Shown: positions 18,860-26,787 of the stretch, in pieces
How positions within the stretch are numbered: the stretch's first letter is position 1
Layout: every line of letters begins with the position of its first letter
NCBI GenBank assembly: GCA_001898145.1
Contig: MKSR01000029.1
Coordinates: 186,001 to 250,000, forward strand
Direction: 5' to 3'
From: Dyadobacter sp. 50-39
GTDB taxonomy: Bacteria; Bacteroidota; Bacteroidia; Cytophagales; Spirosomataceae
DNA: 64,000 bases
Made by a program: the position numbers and the translations under genes
The notes under the pieces: model-generated
Databases searched by the model: none
The model's input: the letters and a program-made list of their open reading frames with translations, nothing else
What the model was told of the DNA's origin: nothing

Positions 18860-18887
18860 CAAAATAATAGCTTTTTACCTTTACAAA
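18860..18887 (-). promoter_or_regulatory. Putative promoter of the Oar-like receptor
   Basis: On the minus strand TTTG (complement of 18884-18887) is followed after 16 bases by TTATTTTG (complement of 18860-18867), one mismatch from TAnnTTTG. It lies about 65 bases before the receptor ATG. Confidence 0.42.
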
Positions 18888-19239
18888 CAAAAGGCTAAAT
18901 CCTACTAAAATACAATAGTAATCTTCGTAACTAGCTGATCTATTGGAATAATGCAGAATAGTACAACAATACTTCAATATTTTCCATTTTATCAAATCAT
19001 TAACAAATCACGGGAAGGGCCAGAGGCTTGGGGAGGGCAGATTTGATAGAGAAAAAAGATTTTTTATCTATCAGGCGTCAATTATTGTTCTACAAGGTAA
19101 CCTTTGTTTAACAAATTGTTAAATTTTAGAAGGCCCGGATTTTTTTCCTTCCCGGAAATACTTATAACATTTGTAGGATTATGGCTTTAGGCTTTCTGTA
19201 GTCATCTATTGGCCTCTTGGCAATAAGTAATCGCTAAAA

Positions 19240-19288
19240 GCTTACAGCCTATGGCTTATAGCTTATAGCTTATAGCCGACTGCCGAAG
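19240..19288. repeat. Seven-unit heptamer array (GCTTATA / GCCGACT)
   Basis: Seven uninterrupted 7-base units: GCTTACA, GCCTATG, GCTTATA three times, GCCGACT, GCCGAAG. The array ends 18 bases before the hydrolase ATG at 19307. The last two units belong to the same GCCGAnn family as arrays at 13389 and 26750. Confidence 0.8.
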
Positions 19289-19306
19289 TATTAATTAATC
19301 TAATCT

Positions 19307-20083
19307 ATGCATCTCAATTTCAAACAAATAGGCGAGACAGGCAAGCCCCTGATCATACTTCACGGGGTTTTCGGCTTTCTCGACAACTGGCTCACGATCG
19401 GCAAAACCATATCCGAGCAGGGTTACCGCGTGTATCTCGTCGATCAGCGCAACCATGGCCGCTCCCCGCACGAAGCACCGCTCAATTTCCCGACGCTCGC
19501 CGCGGACCTGAAAGAATTCCTCGACCAGCAAAATATCGAATCGCCGATCCTGATCGGGCATTCAATGGGTGGAAAAACGGTAATGGAGTATGCGGTGACG
19601 TATCCCGGAACTTTTGACGCGCTGGTAGTCGTCGACATCGGCCCGAAGGCCTACCCTATTCATCACACCAAAATCCTGAAAGGCCTCAATGCGATCCCGA
19701 TCGACGAGATCGAAAACCGTAACCAGGCGGATGAGGTGCTGGCCCAATACGAGCCGCTGCTGAGTGTCCGTCAATTTTTGCTGAAAAATCTGTACAGAAA
19801 GGACGAAGGCGGGTTTGCGTGGCGCTTCAATCTTCCGCTGCTTACTACCGACATGGCCAATGTAGGCGCGCAGATTCAATCCGACCAACCCATCGAAACC
19901 CCGACATTGTTCATGCGGGGAGCTAATTCAAATTATGTATTGGATGAAGACCTGGAAGGTATCCTCGACCTGTTTCCGAATGCACAGCTGAAAACGATCG
20001 AGGGAGCAGGGCACTGGGTGCAGGCTGAACAGCCGAAAGCATTTGTCAGCACCCTGCTGGAATTTCTGAATGAGGCTATCTGA
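19307..20083 (+). CDS. Alpha/beta hydrolase, YbfF-like esterase
   Basis: This 258-residue cytosolic alpha/beta hydrolase has the nucleophile elbow GHSMGG with Ser86, an oxyanion region LHGVFG at 19-24, and the DQRNHGRSPH segment (46-55) typical of the YbfF esterase group. The catalytic His lies in GAGHWVQAEQP near the C-terminus. YbfF-type enzymes cleave short acyl esters and thioesters; the substrate here is not known. It is preceded by a heptamer repeat array and its stop overlaps the convergent lipoprotein gene by 8 bases. Confidence 0.85.
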   Translation: MHLNFKQIGETGKPLIILHGVFGFLDNWLTIGKTISEQGYRVYLVDQRNHGRSPHEAPLNFPTLAADLKEFLDQQNIESPILIGHSMGGKTVMEYAVTYPGTFDALVVVDIGPKAYPIHHTKILKGLNAIPIDEIENRNQADEVLAQYEPLLSVRQFLLKNLYRKDEGGFAWRFNLPLLTTDMANVGAQIQSDQPIETPTLFMRGANSNYVLDEDLEGILDLFPNAQLKTIEGAGHWVQAEQPKAFVSTLLEFLNEAI

Positions 20084-20507
20084 CGTACTTCATCCTCGGA
20101 GAACTGCATGTACCGATGATCAGTTGGTCATCGCTCATTGATACTTCCCAGGTGGGGCAGGTAATGCAGTTCATGAGCTCGCATTGCGGGTTGTTCGGCA
20201 ATGCGGTTTGTGGTTTTACATCGAGCAAAGTGCCGTTGATGATCATAGTTGCGGGGGCGCAGCAGCGTGGTGTGCCATTGGCATTCAGCACGACGCCGTC
20301 GCCGCGAAAAATAAGGGTATCCGAGTGGGCCGCAGCAATGGGTTCCCAGGTGCTTTTATTGTCAAGCGATGACCGCTCCACTTCGATGGAATGCCATGGG
20401 CCCGACACGGTTGTGAATAGGAGGCCGGGAGACATATCGCCGACGCTATCCTTTTTACAAGACAATAACCACACCAGGACCAGGGGTATGTATAATAGTC
20501 TTTTCAT
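20076..20507 (-). CDS. Cysteine-rich lipoprotein of unknown function
   Basis: This 143-residue protein starts with a lipoprotein signal (MKRLLYIPLVLVWLLSC, lipidated Cys17, followed by KKD). I do not recognise the mature part. It is beta-rich looking, with SGPWHSIEVERSS near the start, and carries seven further cysteines, including the pair CC, CELMNCITC and a late GTC. These could form disulfides in the periplasm or bind metal. The W-x-S/L opening and the TLIFRGDG segment recall small lipocalin-like lipoproteins, but that is only a guess. The gene stands alone. Confidence 0.72.
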   Translation of the reverse strand: MKRLLYIPLVLVWLLSCKKDSVGDMSPGLLFTTVSGPWHSIEVERSSLDNKSTWEPIAAAHSDTLIFRGDGVVLNANGTPRCCAPATMIINGTLLDVKPQTALPNNPQCELMNCITCPTWEVSMSDDQLIIGTCSSPRMKYVR

Positions 20508-20587
20508 ACTTATTAAATAATTTTATTTATTCCGTAGATTCACAATCAGGCCTTTTGGTTGGAAAGGAGTGAAAAAATGAAATACCT

Positions 20588-21292
20588 ATGAATGATTCCG
20601 GGATTTCCCTGTATTTAATTCCTACGATATTGGCGGAAGGCACTCAAAACAATGTGCTTTCGCCGCAGATCAATGACGCCGTCCGGAACCTGGACGTTTT
20701 CTTCGTGGAAAACATCCGCACCGCCCGGCGCTTTATCAGCAGCCTTAAACTCGGGAAGGTAATCGACGAGCTCACTTTCATTGAACTGAACAAGGATACC
20801 CCTGAATCGGAAACGGTTGCATCTATGCGAAGCCTTTCCAGAAATGCCGGGGTGATTTCGGAAGCCGGCTGTCCTGGGGTGGCAGACCCGGGCGCGGTGG
20901 CGGTACGCATTGCACACGAGCTGGGTATACGCGTAGTGCCGCTGGTAGGGCCGTCGTCCATTCTGCTCGCTTTAATGGGCTCGGGGATGAGCGGCCAGTC
21001 TTTTGCATTCCACGGTTATCTGCCGATCGATAAGGCGCAGCGTAAAAAAGCATTGCAGAACCTCGAAAGAAATGCAAGGCAATACCAGCAAACGCAGATA
21101 TTCATGGAAACACCCTTCCGCAACAACCAGCTGCTGGAAGCGGTCATCGAGGCCTGCTCGCCCGACCTGGCATTGTGTATTGCCGCCAACGTTACGGCGC
21201 CCGACGAGTTGATCAGGACCATGCCCGTCAGAAAATGGAAGACGCAAAAGCCCGACCTGCACAAAATCCCCGCCATTTTTCTGATCGGATAG
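20588..21292 (+). CDS. RsmI-like SAM-dependent methyltransferase (tetrapyrrole methylase fold)
   Basis: This 234-residue protein belongs to the tetrapyrrole methylase superfamily. SEAGCPGVADPG at about 97-108 and the VVPLVGPSSILLALMGSG segment match RsmI, which 2'-O-methylates C1402 of 16S rRNA. It is shorter than standard RsmI (about 270-290 residues), and the N-terminal PxGNLxD motif is replaced by PTILAEGTQNN. It is therefore more likely a Bacteroidota RsmI-like paralogue than the canonical enzyme. The ATG at 20588 is preceded by an AAGGAG-like stretch about 15 bases upstream. It stands alone between two lipoprotein genes. Confidence 0.75.
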   Translation: MNDSGISLYLIPTILAEGTQNNVLSPQINDAVRNLDVFFVENIRTARRFISSLKLGKVIDELTFIELNKDTPESETVASMRSLSRNAGVISEAGCPGVADPGAVAVRIAHELGIRVVPLVGPSSILLALMGSGMSGQSFAFHGYLPIDKAQRKKALQNLERNARQYQQTQIFMETPFRNNQLLEAVIEACSPDLALCIAANVTAPDELIRTMPVRKWKTQKPDLHKIPAIFLIG

Positions 21293-21379
21293 ACTTTTGA
21301 CGAACCCTGTTTTAATTTTACCGGTTACAACCCAGAAGGATTTCGAAGCGTCTTTCGTTTTCTTTCTAAACCGACATTC

Positions 21380-22072
21380 ATGTTACAGAAATACATATTG
21401 ATTACCATCCTGGCTGCGGCAGGATTATGGGGCTGTAACAAAGACAGCCTCGATGCCAGCATTACGGTCGATTCCAACTTCCAGGCCGGAGGTGGAAACG
21501 GCTGGACAGCCGGGTTTTCCGGGTATGCGGCGACCGCCGATTCCAGCCAGCTCGATACCGTAGCTGCGACGGCACTGCTGCCGCGCGGGCTGGACACGAC
21601 GCAATACGGCTACCGGATACTGTCCCGGTATTCGAAAGGCAATATGTTCAGCTACCTCAAAAAGCGGGTGACCGGCTTCACCCCCAACAAATCCTACGAG
21701 ATGACATTACAGGTCGATCTGGCAACGCGTTACAGTGCCAGTAGCATTGTCGACAAAGTGACTTTTAAAGCAGGCGTATCCACGATCGAACCTTTGACGA
21801 CGAAGCTAACCTCAGGTATTTACGCATTTAACCTCGACAAAGGCACCGGAAGCCAGTCGGGTAAGGATGTACTGCTGATCGGAAGCATTGCCAGCAGCAA
21901 CCCCGACAGCCAGTACTATACATTGAAAAGGTATTCCAATGACGGGCAGCCCGTTACGCTGACCGCCAACAACCAGGGCGAGCTATGGTTTTATGCCGGA
22001 ACCGATTCGGATTATAAGGATACGACCATATTTTACTTCGACCGCATTATCGCCCGGTTTAAAGAACTGTAA
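21380..22072 (+). CDS. Hypothetical lipoprotein
   Basis: This 230-residue protein has a lipoprotein signal (LAAAGLWGC, Cys19, then NKDSLD). The mature part is rich in Ser, Thr and Tyr and looks all-beta; it includes FQAGGGNGWTAGFSGY near the N-terminus and ELWFYAGTDSDYKDTTIFYF near the end. This resembles the jelly-roll domains of small outer-membrane lipoproteins in Bacteroidota, but I do not recognise a named family. No catalytic motif is visible. It is not clearly in an operon with the upstream methylase (87 bases) or the downstream hydrolase (50 bases). Confidence 0.75.
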   Translation: MLQKYILITILAAAGLWGCNKDSLDASITVDSNFQAGGGNGWTAGFSGYAATADSSQLDTVAATALLPRGLDTTQYGYRILSRYSKGNMFSYLKKRVTGFTPNKSYEMTLQVDLATRYSASSIVDKVTFKAGVSTIEPLTTKLTSGIYAFNLDKGTGSQSGKDVLLIGSIASSNPDSQYYTLKRYSNDGQPVTLTANNQGELWFYAGTDSDYKDTTIFYFDRIIARFKEL

Positions 22073-22122
22073 AGTGTTTTGTAAATTCGCGTCGATTCAT
22101 TAATCCATATATCCCTACCGGA

Positions 22123-22761
22123 ATGGTACAGGTCCAAACATTTGTTTTCAATCCATTTTCTGAAAATACCTACCTACTCTACGACGAAACGGGCGAAGCG
22201 ATCATCATCGATCCCGGCTGCTACGACCGCTCCGAAGTGAACGAAATCACCGGTTTTATTGAGAAGAACGGTCTTAAACCGGTACGCATCGTAAACACGC
22301 ACGCGCATATCGATCATGTACTGGGCGTGGCCGCCCTGAAACGGAAATACGGTATTCCATTTGTTTTGCATAAACTGGACGAGCCGCTGATGAGAGCAGT
22401 TAAAACTTATGCTTCCAACTATGGCTTTTCGTCATTTGAGGAGCCGGAGATCGACGGGTTTATCAAAGAAGGAGAAAACATTGAATTTGGTCAGACAAGC
22501 CTTCGGACCCTTTTTGTACCCGGACATGCGCCCGGGCATGTCGCTTTTGTGAGCGATCCGGGCAAGTTCGTGATCGGGGGTGATGCTTTGTTCCGGATGA
22601 GCATAGGCCGAACCGACCTTCCCGGCGGCGACCACGGCACGCTGCTGCAAAGCATAAGGGAACAAATGTTTACACTACCCGACGACTACACCGTCTACGC
22701 GGGCCATATGGAGCCTACTACCATCGGTTTTGAGAGAAGAAGCAACCCGTTTTTTAAATAG
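22123..22761 (+). CDS. MBL-fold metallohydrolase (glyoxalase II-like)
   Basis: This 212-residue protein of the metallo-beta-lactamase fold has the metal-binding motif THAHIDH (His60, His62, Asp64, His65), a second His in PGHAPGHVAF, and the GGDALF Asp. This is the YcbL / glyoxalase-II-like group, which hydrolyses thioesters such as S-lactoylglutathione in some members. It lacks the C-terminal glutathione-binding domain of full glyoxalase II, so the substrate is open. It ends 6 bases before pssA, and the two are probably one operon. Confidence 0.87.
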   Translation: MVQVQTFVFNPFSENTYLLYDETGEAIIIDPGCYDRSEVNEITGFIEKNGLKPVRIVNTHAHIDHVLGVAALKRKYGIPFVLHKLDEPLMRAVKTYASNYGFSSFEEPEIDGFIKEGENIEFGQTSLRTLFVPGHAPGHVAFVSDPGKFVIGGDALFRMSIGRTDLPGGDHGTLLQSIREQMFTLPDDYTVYAGHMEPTTIGFERRSNPFFK

Positions 22762-22767
22762 CGCCCT

Positions 22768-23472
22768 ATGATCCGTCGCAACATCCCCAATGCGCTTACT
22801 TGCGGAAACCTGCTTTGTGGCTGCATTGGCGTGGTGGAAGCATTCCACAATAATTTGCTGCTTTCCTGTATCCTCATTGGCATTGCGCTGATATTTGACT
22901 TCCTGGATGGCTTTATTGCCCGCCTGCTGAAAGCGACCTCTCCGATCGGCCGGGATCTGGACTCGCTGGCGGATATGGTCACTTTCGGGCTTCTACCTGC
23001 CATCATTCTTTATCAGTTATTGATGCAAAGCATTCCGGATCTGTTTGGCATCTGGAAGGCCTATCCTGCATTCATTATCGCGGTTTTCTCGGCCATTCGT
23101 CTGGCGAAGTTCAACAACGACCCACGCCAATCCGATTCCTTCATAGGCATACCCACACCCGCGAACGCGATGCTGATCGCCTCGCTCCCGTTGATCGTCC
23201 ATACCGAAAGTGATTTCTGGAAAGACATCATTATCAATACCAACAACCTCCTGATATTGAGTGCGATCATGTCTTATGCACTCGTCATGGAACTCCCTCT
23301 GATAGCGCTTAAATTCAAGCAGTTTAGCTGGAAGGGAAATGAAGCCCGGTTCATACTGATTGGTGTTACGCTGGTGCTGCTTGCCACCCTGAAATTCCTT
23401 GCCATTCCGGCTATACTGATCGTTTATGTGCTTCTTTCCGTGGCTGCGAACGTCATGAAAAAGCAGGCTTGA
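22768..23472 (+). CDS. pssA: CDP-diacylglycerol--serine O-phosphatidyltransferase
   Basis: This 234-residue integral membrane enzyme makes phosphatidylserine from CDP-diacylglycerol and serine, the first step to phosphatidylethanolamine. The CDP-alcohol phosphotransferase signature is complete: DG at 47-48, AR at 51-52, Gly61, Asp65 and Asp69, spaced exactly as in D-G-x2-A-R-x8-G-x3-D-x3-D. Hydrophobic helices fill most of the rest. The N-terminal NIPNALTCGNLLCG is typical of PssA of the Bacillus/archaeal type. It follows the MBL hydrolase closely. Confidence 0.92.
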   Translation: MIRRNIPNALTCGNLLCGCIGVVEAFHNNLLLSCILIGIALIFDFLDGFIARLLKATSPIGRDLDSLADMVTFGLLPAIILYQLLMQSIPDLFGIWKAYPAFIIAVFSAIRLAKFNNDPRQSDSFIGIPTPANAMLIASLPLIVHTESDFWKDIIINTNNLLILSAIMSYALVMELPLIALKFKQFSWKGNEARFILIGVTLVLLATLKFLAIPAILIVYVLLSVAANVMKKQA

Positions 23473-23473
23473 A

Positions 23474-23504
23474 TTGGTTACCAACGCTTTTTTTTGCACT
23501 TTTG
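23474..23504 (+). promoter_or_regulatory. Possible promoter of fabH
   Basis: TTG at 23474-23476 is followed after 20 bases by CACTTTTG at 23497-23504, one mismatch from TAnnTTTG. It lies about 105 bases before the fabH ATG. Confidence 0.38.
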
Positions 23505-23609
23505 CAGTCTTTCCGGCAACGTATGTTGCTTATAATTATCATTTTAGCATTAAATCCCGTTCTCATCTGCCTTTTGACCCTCAGCAGCTTTTGAACCGTC
23601 CCGATTAGC

Positions 23610-24611
23610 ATGGCATTTTCCCGCATTACAGGCCTGGGCTTCTACGTTCCCGACAATATCATCACCAACGACGACCTTACCCAATGGATGGAAACTTCCG
23701 ATGAATGGATCCGCGAGCGGACCGGCATTCGGGAACGTCGGTATTTCGAGTATGGGAAAGATACCAATTACAGTATGGCGGCTGCGGCATCGCGGCAGGC
23801 GCTGGAACGGGCCGGCCTGACGCCGAACGACATCGACGTGATCGTGTACGCGACTATCACACCCGACTATTTTTTCCCGGGCTCGGCATTTCTGATGCAG
23901 CGTGAACTGGGGATGGACGGCAAGCCGGTGATCGATATCCGCGAGCAATGCTCCGGCTTTGTATATGCGCTTTCCATTGCCGATCAGTTCATCAAATCGG
24001 GTATGTATAAAACGGCGCTGGTAGTGGGTTCGGAGATTCAGTCGTCGTGGATCGACAAAAGCACAGCGGGGCGCAATACAGCGGTTATTTTCGGGGATGG
24101 TGCGGGTGCTGCTGTGGTTTCCGCCACGGACGATCCCCAACATTGTATATTATCTACACACCTGCATGCCGACGGGCGGTTTGCCGAAGAACTCTTTGTA
24201 AAAGACCCGGGCAGCAGCCGCGAGGGTCGGCCGGTGAGCCAGGAGGTAATCGAAGGAGGCGGACACAATGTATACATGAATGGCAATGCCGTTTTCAAAC
24301 ATGCGATCGTGCGGTTTGGAGAGGTCATTCAGGAGGCTCTCGAAGCCAACGGCTACACTGCAGGTGACATAGATCTGCTTGTGCCGCACCAGGCAAATAT
24401 CCGGATCAGCGACTATGTACGTCAGCAGCTGGGACTCTCTGAATCGCAGGTAATCAACAACTTACAGCGTTTCGGAAACACAACCGCCGCTTCTATCCCC
24501 ATCGCCCTGACCGAGGCCTGGGAGACAGGAAAGTTAAAAGAGGGGGACCTGGTGTGCCTGGCGGCGTTCGGCAGCGGGTTCACCTGGGCATCGGCGCTGA
24601 TCAGATGGTGA
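23610..24611 (+). CDS. fabH: Beta-ketoacyl-ACP synthase III
   Basis: This 333-residue condensing enzyme starts fatty acid synthesis by joining an acyl-CoA primer to malonyl-ACP. The catalytic triad is visible: Cys114 in REQCSGF, His260 in PHQANIRI and Asn290 in RFGNTTAAS. Length and the LxxWmeTSDEWIxxRTGI N-terminal region fit the FabH family. The closest other possibility is a FabH-like enzyme for special primers, since Bacteroidota often carry two or more copies; the neighbours do not decide this. The convergent CoA-binding gene ends 9 bases after its stop. Confidence 0.9.
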   Translation: MAFSRITGLGFYVPDNIITNDDLTQWMETSDEWIRERTGIRERRYFEYGKDTNYSMAAAASRQALERAGLTPNDIDVIVYATITPDYFFPGSAFLMQRELGMDGKPVIDIREQCSGFVYALSIADQFIKSGMYKTALVVGSEIQSSWIDKSTAGRNTAVIFGDGAGAAVVSATDDPQHCILSTHLHADGRFAEELFVKDPGSSREGRPVSQEVIEGGGHNVYMNGNAVFKHAIVRFGEVIQEALEANGYTAGDIDLLVPHQANIRISDYVRQQLGLSESQVINNLQRFGNTTAASIPIALTEAWETGKLKEGDLVCLAAFGSGFTWASALIRW

Positions 24612-24620
24612 TGTATCCGG

Positions 24621-24980
24621 TTAGAATTGTCCGGTCGACAGCATTACCAATGTACACCCCTCTATTGGTATGATATTTTTATCAATTAAAATATCCTTAA
24701 ATTCAGGATTCTCTGTACCAGGGTTGAAAATAACGCGTTTAGGATTTAGAGAAACTATATAATCGTAGTATTCAGGTTGGTGGCTCGGATTGACATACAA
24801 TGTGACGGTATCTACGTCTTTCCAGTCAGTTTTGTCTGTGTTGATTTCTTCTCCTAATGCGAAACCTTTCCTGCGTCCGATGAGTACTATGGGATGACCA
24901 TAATGCCTGAGTTTCTGTGCGGCCAGGTAAGCGTATCTGGATGGGTTTGAAGTTGCTCCTATAATGAGTGTACGTTTCAT
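24621..24980 (-). CDS. CoA-binding domain protein (YccU-like)
   Basis: This 119-residue single-domain Rossmann protein begins KRTLIIGATSNPSRYA, the nucleotide-binding loop of the CoA_binding_2 family. The later segments YVNPSHQPEYYDYI and RVIFNPGTENPEF match the family, and the usual catalytic-looking Cys-free end EGCTLVML is present. These small proteins resemble the N-terminal domain of succinyl-CoA synthetase alpha and probably bind CoA; no reaction is known. The gene is visibly AT-richer than its neighbours. Confidence 0.83.
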   Translation of the reverse strand: MKRTLIIGATSNPSRYAYLAAQKLRHYGHPIVLIGRRKGFALGEEINTDKTDWKDVDTVTLYVNPSHQPEYYDYIVSLNPKRVIFNPGTENPEFKDILIDKNIIPIEGCTLVMLSTGQF

Positions 24981-25139
24981 GCCAAAATCAATTTAGTAAA
25001 TACTAAGGGCACCAATGCGGCGTGGCCGCAGCGCCTCACACACCAATGAAACACCAAAAGATCGTTCCCGATTCCCGCAAGGCAGGGGCCACGACTAATT
25101 GTACAACGTTAAGAACTTGTCATAATAGCTTTTAAAAAA

Positions 25140-25712
25140 ATGAATGAATCAAATGTAAGCCGGAGCTTCTGGAACGAAAAGTGGGCAAAGATTTTATTCA
25201 GCGAGATTGAGAACGCTCCCCATTACGAAGTATCCAACTATGGCAGATTGAAGAGTTTCCAGAACAATCCCAAGGAAGGGGTTGTGATCAAAGGATCTGT
25301 CATTCAGGGATATAGATCATTAAATATCCGTGTGGCAGGCGGCAAGACCATCAACCGTTACGTCCACAAGCTGGTAGCAGAACATTTCGTGGACAAGCCG
25401 GATGCTGAACATAATTTCGTCATTCACCTGGATTTTGACAAACAGAACAACCACTTCGAAAACCTGAAATGGGTGACGAAGGCGGAAATGATCGACCACA
25501 ACCGCGAGAATCCCGCATTCATTAACCGGGTCATACCGCGCAGGACCAAGAACTACAAGCTGACGGAAAGCAAAGTGCGCATCATCAAGAAGCTTTTGAA
25601 AAACGATAATAACCGTTTGAAAATGATTGCGAAGCAATTCGGAATTACCCATACCCAGCTCAACCGGATCCGTTCCGGAGAAAACTGGAAGCATGTAACC
25701 GTTGAAGATTGA
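25140..25712 (+). CDS. NUMOD4/HNH endonuclease-like protein with C-terminal helix-turn-helix
   Basis: This 190-residue protein combines a NUMOD4 motif (about 15-45: WAKILFSEIENAPHYEVSNY), an HNH nuclease core (His76 in VHKLVAEHF, His96 in IHLDFDKQNN, NLKWV at 108-112) and a C-terminal helix-turn-helix (about 135-185: IAKQFGITHTQLNRIRSGENW). This is the architecture of phage and intron homing endonucleases. Here it is free-standing, between a CoA-binding gene and a HesB-like gene, with no intron or intein visible around it. It may be an ordinary DNA-binding or nuclease gene of Cytophagales; the DNA target is unknown. Confidence 0.83.
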   Translation: MNESNVSRSFWNEKWAKILFSEIENAPHYEVSNYGRLKSFQNNPKEGVVIKGSVIQGYRSLNIRVAGGKTINRYVHKLVAEHFVDKPDAEHNFVIHLDFDKQNNHFENLKWVTKAEMIDHNRENPAFINRVIPRRTKNYKLTESKVRIIKKLLKNDNNRLKMIAKQFGITHTQLNRIRSGENWKHVTVED

Positions 25713-25721
25713 TAAAAACAC

Positions 25722-26021
25722 TTAGCTGAGTTTTTCTGCGGCCGAAACCGTATAACCGCTGCCGTTCACGCCTTCTTCAAAGTCGACCGACACGCCGATC
25801 ACGTACATGAGATGGCGCTTGTCTATCAGCACCTTAATTCCTTCGATAAGGTACGTCTGGTCGTGCTCTGTGGCGGTGTCAAACCCCAGCAGGAAGGATC
25901 CGCTGCATGCCCCCCCTCTCAAACCTACCCTGAGTCCATAGGTATCCGGGATTTTGTTGGCCTCTAATGTAGATCTGATTTCCAGCTGTGCTGCCTGGGT
26001 CAATTGAATCGGGTTATTCAT
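25722..26021 (-). CDS. HesB/IscA-like protein lacking the C-terminal CxC
   Basis: This 99-residue protein has the A-type iron-sulfur carrier fold. RGGACSGSFLLGFD holds the first conserved cysteine (Cys39, equivalent to the SGCSG motif). The C-terminal Cys-x-Cys that completes the cluster or iron site is absent: the region after VDFEEG reads VNGSGYTVS. It therefore cannot bind a cluster in the usual three-Cys way. It may be a structural or regulatory relative, or bind metal as part of a complex. It is convergent with the HNH gene, 9 bases away. Confidence 0.8.
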   Translation of the reverse strand: MNNPIQLTQAAQLEIRSTLEANKIPDTYGLRVGLRGGACSGSFLLGFDTATEHDQTYLIEGIKVLIDKRHLMYVIGVSVDFEEGVNGSGYTVSAAEKLS

Positions 26022-26119
26022 TCTGCTCTATTAGCTGGTTGCGATAAATCAGTAAACGCAATCTGCCGCCGTTCCATTCGCGTTTTGAAATAAATATCTG
26101 CCAAATGCGGCTAATCGTT

Positions 26120-26127
26120 TAATTTTG
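26120..26127 (+). promoter_or_regulatory. Putative -7 promoter box (TAATTTTG)
   Basis: A perfect TAnnTTTG match lies 36 bases before the ATG at 26163. No TTTG is present at the usual -33 distance. Confidence 0.45.
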
Positions 26128-26162
26128 TGCCTCATTTTGGCATAAAATTACTTTTTCACACC

Positions 26163-26681
26163 ATGGAATATACACTGATACTTGGCGCACTGGCAGTCGG
26201 GCTCGTTCTTACACTCGCATTGGGCGTGATGCTGAACTCCGTAGCGGACAAGTTTCTGGAAAAGCAGCGTACTGATAACCGCAGCAAAAATGTGGAAATC
26301 ACATTACCCCTTCGTTTGCAGGCTTACGAGCGCATGTGCCTTTTCCTGGAACGCATCACACCGAATAACTTGTTGCTAAGGACGGCACCCATGGCTACGA
26401 GCGCGCTGGAATTGCAGCAGATCGTACTACATGAAATCCGCGAGGAATACAATCATAATGTAGCCCAGCAGCTTTACATCAGCACTCATGCGTGGGAGCA
26501 GATTGTGAACGCGATGAACGAAACCGTGGCTGTCGTGAACCAGGCCGCGGCCGAGGTGAATGCAGAAGCCCCTGCCTCCGACCTCGCCAAAAAGATCTTC
26601 TCGCACGTCATCGAAAAAGAAATCCAGCCTTCGACACATGCTTTAAAGGTTTTGAAGGAGGAAATCCGGAATGTGTTTTAG
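26163..26681 (+). CDS. Conserved membrane-anchored hypothetical protein
   Basis: This 172-residue protein starts at the ATG at 26163 (MEYTLILGALAVGLV), preferred over 26127 because the promoter-like TAATTTTG box overlaps the longer version. One transmembrane helix (about 3-24) is followed by a soluble, largely helical domain with VEITLPLRLQAYERMCLFLERI and a long acidic C-terminal helix pair. Proteins of this shape are common and unnamed in Bacteroidota (I believe DUF7935). Function is unknown. It lies upstream of mutS2, separated by an inverted heptamer repeat, so co-transcription is uncertain. Confidence 0.72.
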   Translation: MEYTLILGALAVGLVLTLALGVMLNSVADKFLEKQRTDNRSKNVEITLPLRLQAYERMCLFLERITPNNLLLRTAPMATSALELQQIVLHEIREEYNHNVAQQLYISTHAWEQIVNAMNETVAVVNQAAAEVNAEAPASDLAKKIFSHVIEKEIQPSTHALKVLKEEIRNVF

Positions 26682-26692
26682 GAACAGAGTTC

Positions 26693-26780
26693 GGCTGTCG
26701 GTTATCGGCAGCCGGCTGCTTTTAGTTTAAAATTTACATCAATTACAGTGCTGTTGGCCGAATGCCGACAGCCAATAGCC
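26693..26780. repeat. Inverted pair of heptamer arrays upstream of mutS2
   Basis: The left arm (26693-26717, GGCTGTCGGTTATCGGCAGC onward) is the inverse of the right arm (26750-26780, units GCTGTTG, GCCGAAT, GCCGACA, GCCAATA, GCC). About 32 AT-rich bases separate them. The right arm ends 7 bases before the mutS2 ATG. Transcribed, the pair could fold into one long hairpin. Confidence 0.75.
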
Positions 26781-26787
26781 ATTAAAA

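Larger units (their letters stand above)
18796..19306. other. 511-base intergenic region between divergent genes
   Basis: No convincing gene is present. It holds a putative minus-strand promoter at 18860-18887 next to the Oar-like receptor, an AT-rich centre with many runs of T and A (about 18890-19160), and a heptamer repeat array at 19240-19288 in front of the hydrolase gene. No tRNA or riboswitch fold was recognised. Confidence 0.7.
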
